Both the position numbers and the translations under genes were made by a program. Positions 17,004-25,534 of a stretch of 64,000 bases of DNA are shown here, in pieces; the stretch's first letter is position 1; each line of letters starts with the position of its first letter. A model generated the notes under the pieces. That model did no database searches. It saw nothing but the letters and a program-made list of their open reading frames with translations, and was not told the DNA's origin. This DNA comes from Muribaculaceae bacterium. GTDB lineage: Bacteria > Bacteroidota > Bacteroidia > Bacteroidales > Muribaculaceae. Location of the stretch: NCBI GenBank assembly GCA_022509085.1, contig JAFLTW010000011.1:1-64000 (forward strand), given 5' to 3'.

Positions 17004-18098
17004 ATGGAAGAAAATTTGACCAAGACGTGTCTGCACGACCGCCATGTGAAGCTTGGAGCCCTTATGTCTCCTTTCGGCGGTTTCGATATGCCCATCCAGT
17101 ATGCGGGCATCACTGAAGAACATAACGCTGTCCGCAACGATGTCGGTGTTTTCGACGTCAGCCATATGGGCGAGGTGAGAGTGAAGGGCAAGGACGCCTA
17201 TAAGTTTGTAAGCCATATTTTTGTCAATGATGTCACCGGCGCCCCCGACGGCCAGATCTTCTACGGCATGATGTGCTATGAGAATGGCGGTACGGTCGAC
17301 GACCTCCTGGTCTACAAGGTCAACGATGAGGAGTATTTCCTCGTGATCAACGCCGCCAACATTGATAAGGACGTGAAATGGATCAAGGATAATGCCGCCG
17401 GTTTCGACGTTACGGTCACCGACGAGAGCCCTCTCTACGGTGAGGTGGCTGTCCAGGGTCCGAAGGCCGAGGAGACGCTCGAGAAGATTCTGGGTGTCGA
17501 CCTCAAGCAGCTTGCTTTCTATACGTTTAAGGTGTTCTCTCTCGACGGTGAGGACGTCCTGATCTCGCGCACCGGCTATACGGGCGAGGACGGTTTCGAG
17601 GTCTACGGCTCCCATGCCTACATCCAGTCTCTGTGGGACCGCCTTATGGAGGCAGGTGTGCAGCCCTGCGGCCTTGGCTGCCGCGACACTCTCCGCTTCG
17701 AGGTGGGTCTGCCTCTCTATGGCGATGAGCTCTCTGCCGACATCACTCCTATCGAGGCCTCTCTCAGCATGTTCGTGAAGCTCGATAAGCCTGAGTTTAT
17801 CGGTAAGGAGGCCCTGGCTCGCCAGAAGGCCGAGGGCGTCAAGCGCCGCATCGTGGGCCTGGAGCTCGAGGGCAACGCCATCCCGCGCCATGGCTATCCC
17901 GTCCTGGCCGACGGCCGTCAGGTAGGCGAGGTCACTACGGGCTATCGCTCAATCTCTACCGGCAAGAGCGTGGCTATGGCCATGATCGAGAAGCCATACG
18001 ATAAGCTCGGCACCCCCGTAGAGGTCCAGATCCGTAAGAAGACGTTCCCCGCTGTCGTGGTCAAGAAGCGCTTCTATGATAAGAACTATAAGAAATAA
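17004..18098 (+). CDS. gcvT: Aminomethyltransferase (glycine cleavage T protein)
   Basis: A 364-residue T protein that moves the aminomethyl group from lipoyl-H protein to tetrahydrofolate, releasing ammonia and 5,10-methylene-THF. Length and order fit the family: N-terminal HLGALMSPFGG-type segment (here KLGALMSPFGGFDMPIQY), catalytic-region VFDVSHMGE near residue 50, folate-binding RTGYTGEDGFE near residue 190, and a C-terminal barrel with VTTGYRS. It is the first gene of a five-enzyme operon, preceded by a consensus promoter; gcvH follows after 29 bp. Confidence 0.96.
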   Translation: MEENLTKTCLHDRHVKLGALMSPFGGFDMPIQYAGITEEHNAVRNDVGVFDVSHMGEVRVKGKDAYKFVSHIFVNDVTGAPDGQIFYGMMCYENGGTVDDLLVYKVNDEEYFLVINAANIDKDVKWIKDNAAGFDVTVTDESPLYGEVAVQGPKAEETLEKILGVDLKQLAFYTFKVFSLDGEDVLISRTGYTGEDGFEVYGSHAYIQSLWDRLMEAGVQPCGLGCRDTLRFEVGLPLYGDELSADITPIEASLSMFVKLDKPEFIGKEALARQKAEGVKRRIVGLELEGNAIPRHGYPVLADGRQVGEVTTGYRSISTGKSVAMAMIEKPYDKLGTPVEVQIRKKTFPAVVVKKRFYDKNYKK

Positions 18099-18127
18099 AC
18101 ATTTTAAATAACATATCTCTAAATTTT

Positions 18128-18508
18128 ATGAGCAAGATACTTGAAAATCTGCGTTATTCCGACTCCCACGAATGGGTAAGCCTCGATGGCGAGGTCGCTA
18201 CTGTCGGCATCACTGACTATGCACAGCACGCTCTCGGCAACATCGTCTATGTCGATGTTCCCGAAGTTGGCGACGAGGTTACCGCCGGTGAGGAATTCGG
18301 CGCCGTGGAGTCCGTTAAGGCTGCCTCCGACCTTATCTCTCCCGTCAGCGGTGAGGTTATCGAGATCAATGAGGATCTCGTGGACGCCCCCGAACTTCTC
18401 AACCAGGATGCGTATGCCAACTGGATCATGAAGGTCCGCGTAAACGATCCCGGTGAGGTGGGCGAACTCATGGACGCCAAGGAATACGCAAGCATTTGCG
18501 AGGGTTAA
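18128..18508 (+). CDS. gcvH: Glycine cleavage H protein
   Basis: A 126-residue lipoyl carrier that shuttles the aminomethyl group between P, T and L proteins. The lipoylated residue is Lys64 in ESVKAASD, and HEWV near residue 15 and the ISPVSGEV strand are typical. Length is normal. It sits between gcvT and gcvPA; a hairpin with T-runs follows before gcvPA and could lower downstream expression. Confidence 0.97.
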   Translation: MSKILENLRYSDSHEWVSLDGEVATVGITDYAQHALGNIVYVDVPEVGDEVTAGEEFGAVESVKAASDLISPVSGEVIEINEDLVDAPELLNQDAYANWIMKVRVNDPGEVGELMDAKEYASICEG

Positions 18509-18529
18509 TTCACTTGTTAAAATCTCCAG

Positions 18530-18587
18530 GGGTGAGGACTTCAGTCGTGTTGTGGCATTGCTGAAATCTCACCCTTGTTTTTCATTT
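18530..18587 (+). terminator. Intra-operon hairpin between gcvH and gcvPA
   Basis: GGGTGAG (18530-18536) pairs with CTCACCC (18568-18574), and TTCAG (18540-18544) with CTGAA (18561-18565), followed by T-rich sequence. It lies 22 bp after gcvH and 13 bp before gcvPA. It could be a partial terminator that sets H protein above P protein, or an mRNA-end stabiliser. Confidence 0.55.
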
Positions 18588-18599
18588 TTCAAATTCTTA

Positions 18600-19931
18600 A
18601 TGAGCAATAAGTTTATACCCCACACTCCCGACGATATCTCCCGTATGATGGAGGCCGTGGGCATCAGGAGTCTTGATGAACTCTACGGCGACATCCCGGC
18701 CGAGGTGATTTTCAACAGGGATTATCTTATCCCTTCCGAGATGTCGGAGGTGGAGATCCGTCGCCATTTCGATGAGCTGGCGTCAAAAAACCATTCCCTT
18801 AAGGTGTTTGCGGGCGGTGGCGTCTACGACCATTACGCTCCCTCCGTAATTCCCCACCTTCTCTCGCGCAGCGAGTTCTATACAGCATATACCCCCTATC
18901 AGCCCGAAATCTCGCAGGGCACGCTCCAGTATATTTTCGAATATCAGTCTATCATCTGCGAGCTCACGGGGATGGAGGTCACCAATGCCTCTATGTACGA
19001 CGGCGCCACGGCTACGGCCGAGGCTATGTTTATGATGGTTGCCTCCGCCAAGAAGCGCAACCGGGTACTTCTCTCGGCTACGCTCCGCGAGAATGTGGCC
19101 GAGGTGGTGAAGACCTACGCCAAGTTCCGCGGCATCGATATTTCGGTGGTGCCCGAACGCGACGGTGTCACCGACCTCGATGCGCTTAAGGCTGAGCTGG
19201 CCAAAGACGATGTGGCCGGTGTGATCCTCCCCCAACCCAACAAGTACGGCATCATCGAAGACCTCTCGGGAGTGGCTGAAGCTGTACATGCTGCAAAGGC
19301 GCAGCTCGCGCTTCATGCCGACCCCTCCACGCTGGCCGTGCTGAAGACGCCGGCCGAGTGGGGCGCCGATATCGCCTGCGGCGACGGCCAGAGCCTCGGT
19401 ATGCCGATGCAGTTCGGCGGTCCCTACCTCGGGTTTATCGCTACGGGTAAGGGAAACATCCGCAAGATTCCCGGTCGCGTTGTGGGTGCTACTAAGGATG
19501 CTGACGGAAAGCGTGCCTTCGTGCTTACCCTCCAGGCCCGCGAGCAGCATATCCGCCGCGAGAAGGCTACGAGCAACATCTGCTCCAACCAGTCTCTGAT
19601 GTCGCTCTATGCCACGATCTATGTCGCCCTTATGGGCAAGCAGGGTATGGTGGAGGTCAACGCCCTCAGCGCCGACGGTGCAAGCTATCTCCACGATAAG
19701 CTTCTGGCTACGGGTCTCTTCGAGGAGGCCTTCCCCGGCAAGCCGTTCCTTAAGGAGTTTGCCCTGAAGTCTTCGCTCGATGCGCCGGCTCTCGAGAAAC
19801 ATCTTGCCGAACGTGGTTTTATGGGAGGCATTCCTATGGCCGACGGTCTCTTCGTCTTTGCCGTCACCGAAAAACGCTCCCGTGAGGAGATCGACGCTTT
19901 TGTTAATTCTATAGTTGATTTTGCCAAATGA
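18600..19931 (+). CDS. gcvPA: Glycine dehydrogenase (decarboxylating) subunit 1
   Basis: The N-terminal half of the two-subunit P protein, 443 residues from the ATG at 18600 (MSNKFIPHTPDDI). It works with GcvPB to decarboxylate glycine on PLP and load the H protein. Typical features are YTPYQPEISQGTLQ near residue 95, MYDGATA near residue 135 and a PGRVVG segment. The frame extends upstream to 18453, but that part overlaps gcvH and the hairpin, so the ATG at 18600 is chosen. It overlaps gcvPB by four bases. The split form is usual in Bacteroidota. Confidence 0.95.
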   Translation: MSNKFIPHTPDDISRMMEAVGIRSLDELYGDIPAEVIFNRDYLIPSEMSEVEIRRHFDELASKNHSLKVFAGGGVYDHYAPSVIPHLLSRSEFYTAYTPYQPEISQGTLQYIFEYQSIICELTGMEVTNASMYDGATATAEAMFMMVASAKKRNRVLLSATLRENVAEVVKTYAKFRGIDISVVPERDGVTDLDALKAELAKDDVAGVILPQPNKYGIIEDLSGVAEAVHAAKAQLALHADPSTLAVLKTPAEWGADIACGDGQSLGMPMQFGGPYLGFIATGKGNIRKIPGRVVGATKDADGKRAFVLTLQAREQHIRREKATSNICSNQSLMSLYATIYVALMGKQGMVEVNALSADGASYLHDKLLATGLFEEAFPGKPFLKEFALKSSLDAPALEKHLAERGFMGGIPMADGLFVFAVTEKRSREEIDAFVNSIVDFAK

Positions 19932-21406
19932 AATACTACGATAAACTGATTTTCGAACTCTCGCGTCCCGGCCGTAAGGGATATTCCCTCCCCAAAAACC
20001 GTTTTGACCGGAATGCGCTGGCTGCGCTTCCGGCCGGCCTGAAGAGGGGAGAGGCAGCCGAACTCCCCGAGGTGAGCGAGCTTGACGTGGTGCGCCATTA
20101 CACCAATCTCTCATCCAAGAATTTCGGCGTCGACACCGGTTTCTACCCCCTCGGCAGCTGCACCATGAAGTATAACCCGAAGATCGATGAGGAGGTGGCC
20201 GCCCATCCGGGTTTCCTGACGCTCCATCCCCTCCAGTACTCGGGCAGCGTGCAGGGCGCCCTGGAGCTCTATTATAATCTCCAGAAGATGCTCTCCGAGC
20301 TGGCTGGCCTGGAAGAGTTTACTCTCAATCCCTATGCCGGAGCCCATGGCGAGCTTACCGGCCTTATGGTGATGAAGGCCTACCACCAGCGCCGCGGCGA
20401 CCTGAAACGCACCAAGGTGATCGTGCCCAACTCCGCCCATGGCACCAACCCCGCCTCCGCTATGGTGGCCGGGCTCCAGGTGGTGGAGGTGAAGTCGAAA
20501 CCAAACGGCTCTATCGATGTGGAAGATCTCAAGCCGCTTCTCGACGACACCGTGGCCGGAATCATGATGACCAACCCCAACACTCTCGGTATGTTCGAGA
20601 CGGAGATCCTCGAGATTGCCCGTCTGGTGCATGAGGCCGGAGGCCTGCTATACTACGACGGGGCCAACCTCAATCCGCTCCTCGGTAAGGTGCGCCCGGG
20701 CGATATGGGTTTCGACATCATGCACATCAACCTCCACAAGACGTTTGCAACGCCCCACGGCGGCGGTGGCCCGGGCTCGGGTCCCGTAGGTGTCCGCGAG
20801 GGTCTGGAGTCGCTGCTCCCCAACCCGAAGGTGGTGAAGCGCGAAGACGGCTCTTTCGAGCTGGTGTGCGAGGAGGGTGCTTTCGGTAATGTCTCCTCGT
20901 TCCTCGGCAATTATGCCGTGATGATGAAGGCATATGCCTATATTCTCTCGCTCGGTAAGGAAAACATCAGGCTCGTGGGCCCGATGGCTACCCTCAATGC
21001 CAATTATATTAAGGAGAACCTGAAAGACGATTACCTCCTCCCCATCCAGGGTGTGTGCAAGCATGAGTTCGTGTTCGACGGCCTTAAGGACAAGTCGACT
21101 GGTGTCACCACTCTCAACGTCGCCAAGCGTCTGCTCGACTATGGCTTCCATGCTCCCACCATCTATTTCCCGCTCCTCTTCCATGAGTCGATGATGATCG
21201 AGCCTACGGAGACAGAGAGCAAGGAGACGCTCGATGAGTTTATCGAGGTGATGCACAAGGTGGCCCACGAGGCCCGCGAGACGCCGGAGCTCGTGCTCGA
21301 CGCTCCCGTCACCACTCTCGTGCGCAAGCTCGACGAGACTACGGCTGCCAAGAATCCTATCCTAACCTACAGGGCTCTGCTCGCTCAGCAAGATGGAAAC
21401 GATTAA
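19928..21406 (+). CDS. gcvPB: Glycine dehydrogenase (decarboxylating) subunit 2
   Basis: A 492-residue PLP-bearing half of the P protein. The PLP lysine is Lys271 in NLHKTFATPHGGGGPG. Other family segments are GFYPLGSCTMKYNP near residue 71 and HGTNPASA near residue 171. ATGA overlap with gcvPA implies coupled translation and near-equal amounts. Its 3' end overlaps the lpd start by 14 bp. Confidence 0.96.
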   Translation: MKYYDKLIFELSRPGRKGYSLPKNRFDRNALAALPAGLKRGEAAELPEVSELDVVRHYTNLSSKNFGVDTGFYPLGSCTMKYNPKIDEEVAAHPGFLTLHPLQYSGSVQGALELYYNLQKMLSELAGLEEFTLNPYAGAHGELTGLMVMKAYHQRRGDLKRTKVIVPNSAHGTNPASAMVAGLQVVEVKSKPNGSIDVEDLKPLLDDTVAGIMMTNPNTLGMFETEILEIARLVHEAGGLLYYDGANLNPLLGKVRPGDMGFDIMHINLHKTFATPHGGGGPGSGPVGVREGLESLLPNPKVVKREDGSFELVCEEGAFGNVSSFLGNYAVMMKAYAYILSLGKENIRLVGPMATLNANYIKENLKDDYLLPIQGVCKHEFVFDGLKDKSTGVTTLNVAKRLLDYGFHAPTIYFPLLFHESMMIEPTETESKETLDEFIEVMHKVAHEARETPELVLDAPVTTLVRKLDETTAAKNPILTYRALLAQQDGND

Positions 21407-22757
21407 GTCTGACCTTATTATTATAGGTGCCGGCCCGGGCGGCTATGAGACGGCTCTCAAGGCTGCCGGGGCAGGACTGAATGTGACGCTTTTCAACGGC
21501 GGCCGTCTCGGAGGCACGTGTCTCAACGAGGGCTGCATCCCCACAAAGTGCCTCTGCCGCAATGCGGAGGTAGTGGCCACTCTCCGCGAGGCGGATGCTT
21601 TCGGACTGGCGAATCTTTCCTATGAGCTCGACTACAATAAGGTGGTGGAACGCAAGGAGGCCGTGGTCTCCCAGCTCCGCGACGGTGTAGCCTTCCTGCT
21701 CAAGCAGGCAGGCGTAAATGTCGTGGAGGCTTTTGCCCGCTTTGTCGATGAGGCATCCGTGGAGGCCGACGGCAAGCTCTACCAGGCCGACAACATTATC
21801 ATCGCTACGGGCTCCGACTCCCGCTCGCTCCCCATCCCGGGGGCCGACCTGGAGTGTGTCTACGATTCGTCGCGCATACTCGACATAGAGTATGTGCCGG
21901 AGTCACTTACGGTGATAGGCGGCGGTGTGATCGGTATGGAATTCGCCTCGATCTTCAGCTCGCTGGGCTCCAAGGTTACGGTTATCGAGTTCATGAAGCA
22001 GATCCTGCCTCCCTTCGATGCCGATATCGCGAAGCGCCTGGCCGCGGCCCTTAAGAAGAAGGGCGTGAAGATCATCACGTCTGCCGCCGCTCAGAAGATA
22101 GAGCAGGATGAGGCCTACCGCCCTGTGGTAACTTATGAGTGCAAAGGTAAGCAGGAGTCCGTAACGTCTACCAACCTCCTTATGGCTGTGGGACGCAAAC
22201 CGCGCCTGGAGGGCTTGGGTCTGGAAGCGGCCGGCGTGAAGTTCACCCCCAAGGGTATCGTCGTGGATGAGCATATGCGCACCAACAGGCCGCATATCTA
22301 TGCCATCGGTGATGTCAACGGCCTTATGATGCTGGCTCATGTGGCTTCCTTCCAGGGTGAGCATGCGCTCAACCATATCCTGGGCCGTAGAGACGAGATC
22401 CGTTTCGACCTTGTCCCCTCCGCTGTGTTTACACTTCCTGAGTGCGGCATGGTGGGTCTCACCGAAGAGCAGTGCCGCGAGAAGGGCATCGAGGTTCTTG
22501 TGGGCCAGAGTTTCTTCCGCGCCAACGGTAAGTCCCTTGCCATGAACGAGCCTGACGGCCTGGTGAAGCTGATCTTCCGCAAGGATGACGGCCTCCTTCT
22601 GGGTGCCCATATCATGGGTGTGGAGGCCGCCGACCTGGCTCAGCAGTGCTGCGACCTGATGAACCGCCGTGCCACTCTCTCCGAGATGCGCTCCATTATC
22701 TTCTCCCATCCCTCCGTAAGCGAGGTGCTGATGGCGGCCCTCCATAATGTGAAATGA
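21393..22757 (+). CDS. lpdA: Dihydrolipoyl dehydrogenase (L protein)
   Basis: A 454-residue FAD- and NAD-dependent disulfide oxidoreductase that reoxidises the lipoyl arm of GcvH. FAD-binding GAGPGGYE at 12-19, redox-active pair Cys43/Cys48 in GTCLNEGC, NAD-binding GGGVIGMEF near residue 178, FAD contact AIGDVNG near residue 305, and C-terminal active-site His in FSHPSVSE. Its place as last enzyme gene of the gcv operon suggests dedication to glycine cleavage; it may also serve 2-oxoacid dehydrogenases. It starts inside gcvPB, and an XRE gene overlaps its end. Confidence 0.96.
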   Translation: METIKSDLIIIGAGPGGYETALKAAGAGLNVTLFNGGRLGGTCLNEGCIPTKCLCRNAEVVATLREADAFGLANLSYELDYNKVVERKEAVVSQLRDGVAFLLKQAGVNVVEAFARFVDEASVEADGKLYQADNIIIATGSDSRSLPIPGADLECVYDSSRILDIEYVPESLTVIGGGVIGMEFASIFSSLGSKVTVIEFMKQILPPFDADIAKRLAAALKKKGVKIITSAAAQKIEQDEAYRPVVTYECKGKQESVTSTNLLMAVGRKPRLEGLGLEAAGVKFTPKGIVVDEHMRTNRPHIYAIGDVNGLMMLAHVASFQGEHALNHILGRRDEIRFDLVPSAVFTLPECGMVGLTEEQCREKGIEVLVGQSFFRANGKSLAMNEPDGLVKLIFRKDDGLLLGAHIMGVEAADLAQQCCDLMNRRATLSEMRSIIFSHPSVSEVLMAALHNVK

Positions 22758-22999
22758 CCGACCATCTCCCCGACATACATATTGGCGCTCTGATTCGGCA
22801 AGAATTGGAGCGCCAGTCTAAGTCGCCCTCCTGGCTCGCGAACAAGATAAATATGTCGCGAACTAATATGTATTACGTTTTTTCTCAAAAATCTATAAAT
22901 ACCGACGTTCTGCTTGCCGTCTCCAAAGCGCTCGATTGCGACTTTTTCGCAAGCTATTCCAAGGGTCTGGAGGAAATGACAGGAGCTGATACGAAGTGA
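22754..22999 (+). CDS. Small XRE-family DNA-binding protein
   Basis: An 81-residue protein consisting almost entirely of one helix-turn-helix domain of the Cro/C1 type: IGALIRQELERQ, SWLANKINMSRTNMYYVF, and NTDVLLAVSKALDCDFF. The ATGA overlap with lpd makes it translationally coupled to the glycine cleavage operon. It is followed by the operon terminator. It could be an operon-specific regulator or a general factor; no toxin partner is adjacent. Regulation of gcv by this protein is inference. Confidence 0.75.
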   Translation: MTDHLPDIHIGALIRQELERQSKSPSWLANKINMSRTNMYYVFSQKSINTDVLLAVSKALDCDFFASYSKGLEEMTGADTK

Positions 23000-23045
23000 A
23001 ACTTTTTATATTTATGCATTCCGGCGCTCCCGTTCTGAATGCCAA

Positions 23046-23081
23046 AGCGTTAAAAGTGTCTAAAATTTAGACGCTTTTTTT
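23046..23081 (+). terminator. Terminator of the glycine cleavage operon
   Basis: AGTGTCTAAA (23055-23064) pairs with TTTAGACGCT (23066-23075) with one G-U pair, followed by seven T (23075-23081). It lies 56 bp after the XRE stop codon. Confidence 0.7.
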
Positions 23082-23104
23082 ATGCCTATTTGACACAAAA
23101 GGAG

Positions 23105-23112
23105 TAATTTTG
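23105..23112 (+). promoter_or_regulatory. -7 promoter element for the lipoprotein/barrel pair
   Basis: TAATTTTG at 23105-23112; no clean -33 at the usual distance (a TTG lies only 12 nt upstream). It gives a leader of ~160 nt to the ATG at 23278, containing GTTAAG-AC-CTTAAC (23161-23174) and a small GGGC/GCCC hairpin, suggestive of mRNA stabilisation. Confidence 0.5.
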
Positions 23113-23277
23113 CGCAATCTTTTAAAGGAATTTACAAATTATTAACTGAAAATAAAGGAAGTTAAGACCTTAACGATATAGCCGAAGAAACCCCGGGCCT
23201 CGCGCCCTGTCTTGATTTATATGATACTGAAACACCAAACAATTAATAATAACTTTTTTAATCAAAAAACTTTCGTA

Positions 23278-24492
23278 ATGAAAAGTATCAAAACTCTTTT
23301 CTGCGCAGCTCTCGCTGCTATGATGCTTACTGCTTGCTCCGACGAGCAGACTTCTTTCAATGTTGACAAGGTTCCCGGTCGCGGTGAGATCAGGGGTACT
23401 ATCGTTTACAACACCGGCGCCGAGCTCGTAGACGGTAAGTTCGTTTACGACTTCAAGCCCGCTGCCAACGTTGCAGTCTACGTTTACGCTCAGAATTCCG
23501 ACTATTCCAACTCTCTCGATGGCCAGTCGATCTTCACTACCACTACCGACGAGAACGGTGACTACAAGATCTCTATCCCCGTTACCGAAGACAACATGAA
23601 GGTGACTATCCGCACGGCTGCTTTCGACGGCGTTCAGACTTTCGTAGAGATCATCAACGGTGAGGTAGTTCAGCGCGAACGTCCCGTTGTTTACCGTGGT
23701 AACTACCAGATCGATGCTATCGACAACCACGATATCGTTTACGCCAACTTCCAGTGCGCCGTTACAAGCAGCGACACTGAATATGCAGGCTTCACCGAGG
23801 TTGCTACCGTTAAGGGTCAGATCGGTCAGAACTATGAGTACTACACCGCTCCCGAGCAGATCTTCAATGAGGAGAAAGACGAGGAAGGCAACGTGATCAA
23901 CAAGACTTTCGCAGGTTGGGAAAGCGCTTTCATCACTTACCTCTTCACTCCCGCAGCTAACGTTGACCTCATCGTTTCCGTTAACTACAGCGGCGCCGGC
24001 CACACCGGTATCGAATATCCCACCGGCACCGGTGTAACTTACAACGTTACTACCGACGCCAACGGTAACTTCGAGCTCCTCGTACCCGTTGCTGAGTTCC
24101 CCGCTTCCTTCAGCTACTCCATCGAGGCTCTTACCTATGAGGGCACATTCGTTCACTACAACAAGGTGGTTAAGGAATTCACTTATCCCAACGAGAACGC
24201 CGATGCAGAACCCCAGCTTGGCGAATACATCGACTACGAGCCCGTTACCCTCAACGGCTGGTATGCTCAGAAGTATAGCTGCAACGCTTCCGCTTCCTTC
24301 CCCGTGGCTTCCGTAGTTTCCACTATGCCTACCACCGAAGGTAAGATCATGGTGTTCGACTGCCTCGAATCTGAATATAAGGACCTCGAAACCGTTTACA
24401 GCCAGGAAAACTGGAACTCCGAAAGCAAGTGGCTTGAGGAATACCTCCAGGAACTCGCCGACCAGGAAGAGGCTGAAGCCGAAGGCAAGTAA
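23278..24492 (+). CDS. Abundant-type surface lipoprotein with two carboxypeptidase-like repeats
   Basis: A 404-residue lipoprotein. The signal MKSIKTLFCAALAAMMLTACS ends in a lipobox, so Cys20 is the lipidated residue. Two related beta-sandwich-like stretches are visible: TTTDENGDYKISIPV near residue 100 and TTDANGNFELLVPV near residue 260, each followed by a conserved Tyr/Phe-x-Gly end. The tail is acidic. Codon use is very biased (AAC, TTC, GTT, GCT), as in highly expressed genes. A barrel of the BT1926 type follows after 26 bp. In Bacteroides thetaiotaomicron the neighbour of BT1926 is, from memory, the S-layer protein BT1927; an equivalent role is a guess. An in-frame upstream ATG at 23212 would spoil the signal peptide. 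Confidence 0.7.
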   Translation: MKSIKTLFCAALAAMMLTACSDEQTSFNVDKVPGRGEIRGTIVYNTGAELVDGKFVYDFKPAANVAVYVYAQNSDYSNSLDGQSIFTTTTDENGDYKISIPVTEDNMKVTIRTAAFDGVQTFVEIINGEVVQRERPVVYRGNYQIDAIDNHDIVYANFQCAVTSSDTEYAGFTEVATVKGQIGQNYEYYTAPEQIFNEEKDEEGNVINKTFAGWESAFITYLFTPAANVDLIVSVNYSGAGHTGIEYPTGTGVTYNVTTDANGNFELLVPVAEFPASFSYSIEALTYEGTFVHYNKVVKEFTYPNENADAEPQLGEYIDYEPVTLNGWYAQKYSCNASASFPVASVVSTMPTTEGKIMVFDCLESEYKDLETVYSQENWNSESKWLEEYLQELADQEEAEAEGK

Positions 24493-24518
24493 TCATCTCT
24501 TAAGCATTTTTTCTCACA

Positions 24519-25433
24519 ATGAATAAGTTTTTTAGTTCATGTTTAATCGCTGCTGCGCTCTCTACAGCTACTGCAGCGTCTGCCCAGGAGGTAGTTGAGG
24601 TGGTTAGCTATACCGCTACCGTCGAAAACCCCTACCTGCCGCAGAAGGGCGACTTCGCCTTCGGTGTTGACCTCGTGCCCATCATCAAGACCATCGGTGG
24701 CGCTTTCTCAAGCTCCAATAAGTATGGCGACGAAAAGTTCGGTGGCACGCCCTTTACCTACGATACGGAAGATATGTATCTCAAACCCAACGTATCGATC
24801 ATGGGTAAGTATATGATCACCAACAAGTGGGCCGCTAAGGTGAATATCGGTCTCCATGTCCGCAACACTTCCACTTCCCAGTTTGTTGAAGATCAGCTCG
24901 GTCTCTACCTTGATCCCAACTCCAACGCTCAGGTTGTAGACAAGAGGAAAATCACTGAATCAGGCTGCACTTTCATGCTCGGCGCTGAATACCGTCTCGG
25001 CCATCGCCGCGTGCAGGGTGTCTTCGGTTTCGGTCTCCTCGCCGGCTTCTCCACAAAGAGCGCCAAGTATACCTACGGCAACCAGATCACTGAGCTCAAC
25101 CGCACTCCGGCCAATGCGTTCAACGCTGCAGGTCCCCAGCCCACCGGCTACCGCATCACTTCTCAGAACTATGACGGCCCCAACGCTTGCTTCGGCGGCT
25201 ACGGCAGCGTAGGTATCGAGTGGTTTGTAGGTAAGAAGATTGCCCTCGGCGCTTCTGTAGACCTCTATGCTTATGGCAGCTGGACTTCCCGCGCCGTTGT
25301 GCATAGCGAAGGCTTCAACGAGGCTTACCAGGCTGTTGAAAAACGCACCGACCTCGTTTCCCCGGGCAACGGTGGCGCAAGCTTCGGCACCGACAACCTC
25401 GGCGGTTCGCTCTACACTATCTTCTACTTCTAA
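24519..25433 (+). CDS. BT1926-type outer-membrane beta-barrel protein
   Basis: A 304-residue protein with a signal peptide ending near ASAQE, then a small barrel of alternating polar/aromatic strands that ends in YTIFYF with a terminal Phe, the usual outer-membrane assembly signal. FAFGVDLVPIIKTIGG after residue 44 and the GYGSVGIEWFVGKKIALGASVDLY strands fit the BT1926 family as I recall it. Codon bias is as strong as in the upstream lipoprotein, so both are likely abundant and co-transcribed. The barrel may anchor or export the lipoprotein; this is inference. Confidence 0.75.
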   Translation: MNKFFSSCLIAAALSTATAASAQEVVEVVSYTATVENPYLPQKGDFAFGVDLVPIIKTIGGAFSSSNKYGDEKFGGTPFTYDTEDMYLKPNVSIMGKYMITNKWAAKVNIGLHVRNTSTSQFVEDQLGLYLDPNSNAQVVDKRKITESGCTFMLGAEYRLGHRRVQGVFGFGLLAGFSTKSAKYTYGNQITELNRTPANAFNAAGPQPTGYRITSQNYDGPNACFGGYGSVGIEWFVGKKIALGASVDLYAYGSWTSRAVVHSEGFNEAYQAVEKRTDLVSPGNGGASFGTDNLGGSLYTIFYF

Positions 25434-25460
25434 GATCCACCGTATAACTGCACTATAACA

Positions 25461-25490
25461 GAGGGGAGGTCTCATCCGAGACCTCCCCTC
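25461..25490. terminator. Perfect 13-bp hairpin between convergent genes
   Basis: GAGGGGAGGTCTC (25461-25473), loop ATCC, GAGACCTCCCCTC (25478-25490). It lies between the convergent barrel gene and the proline-rich gene, and probably ends transcripts from both sides although the T-run is poor. Confidence 0.7.
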
Positions 25491-25534
25491 CAATTCATTT
25501 AGTGCGTTGTGATCCTCTCAGTCCGATTCTCTCC

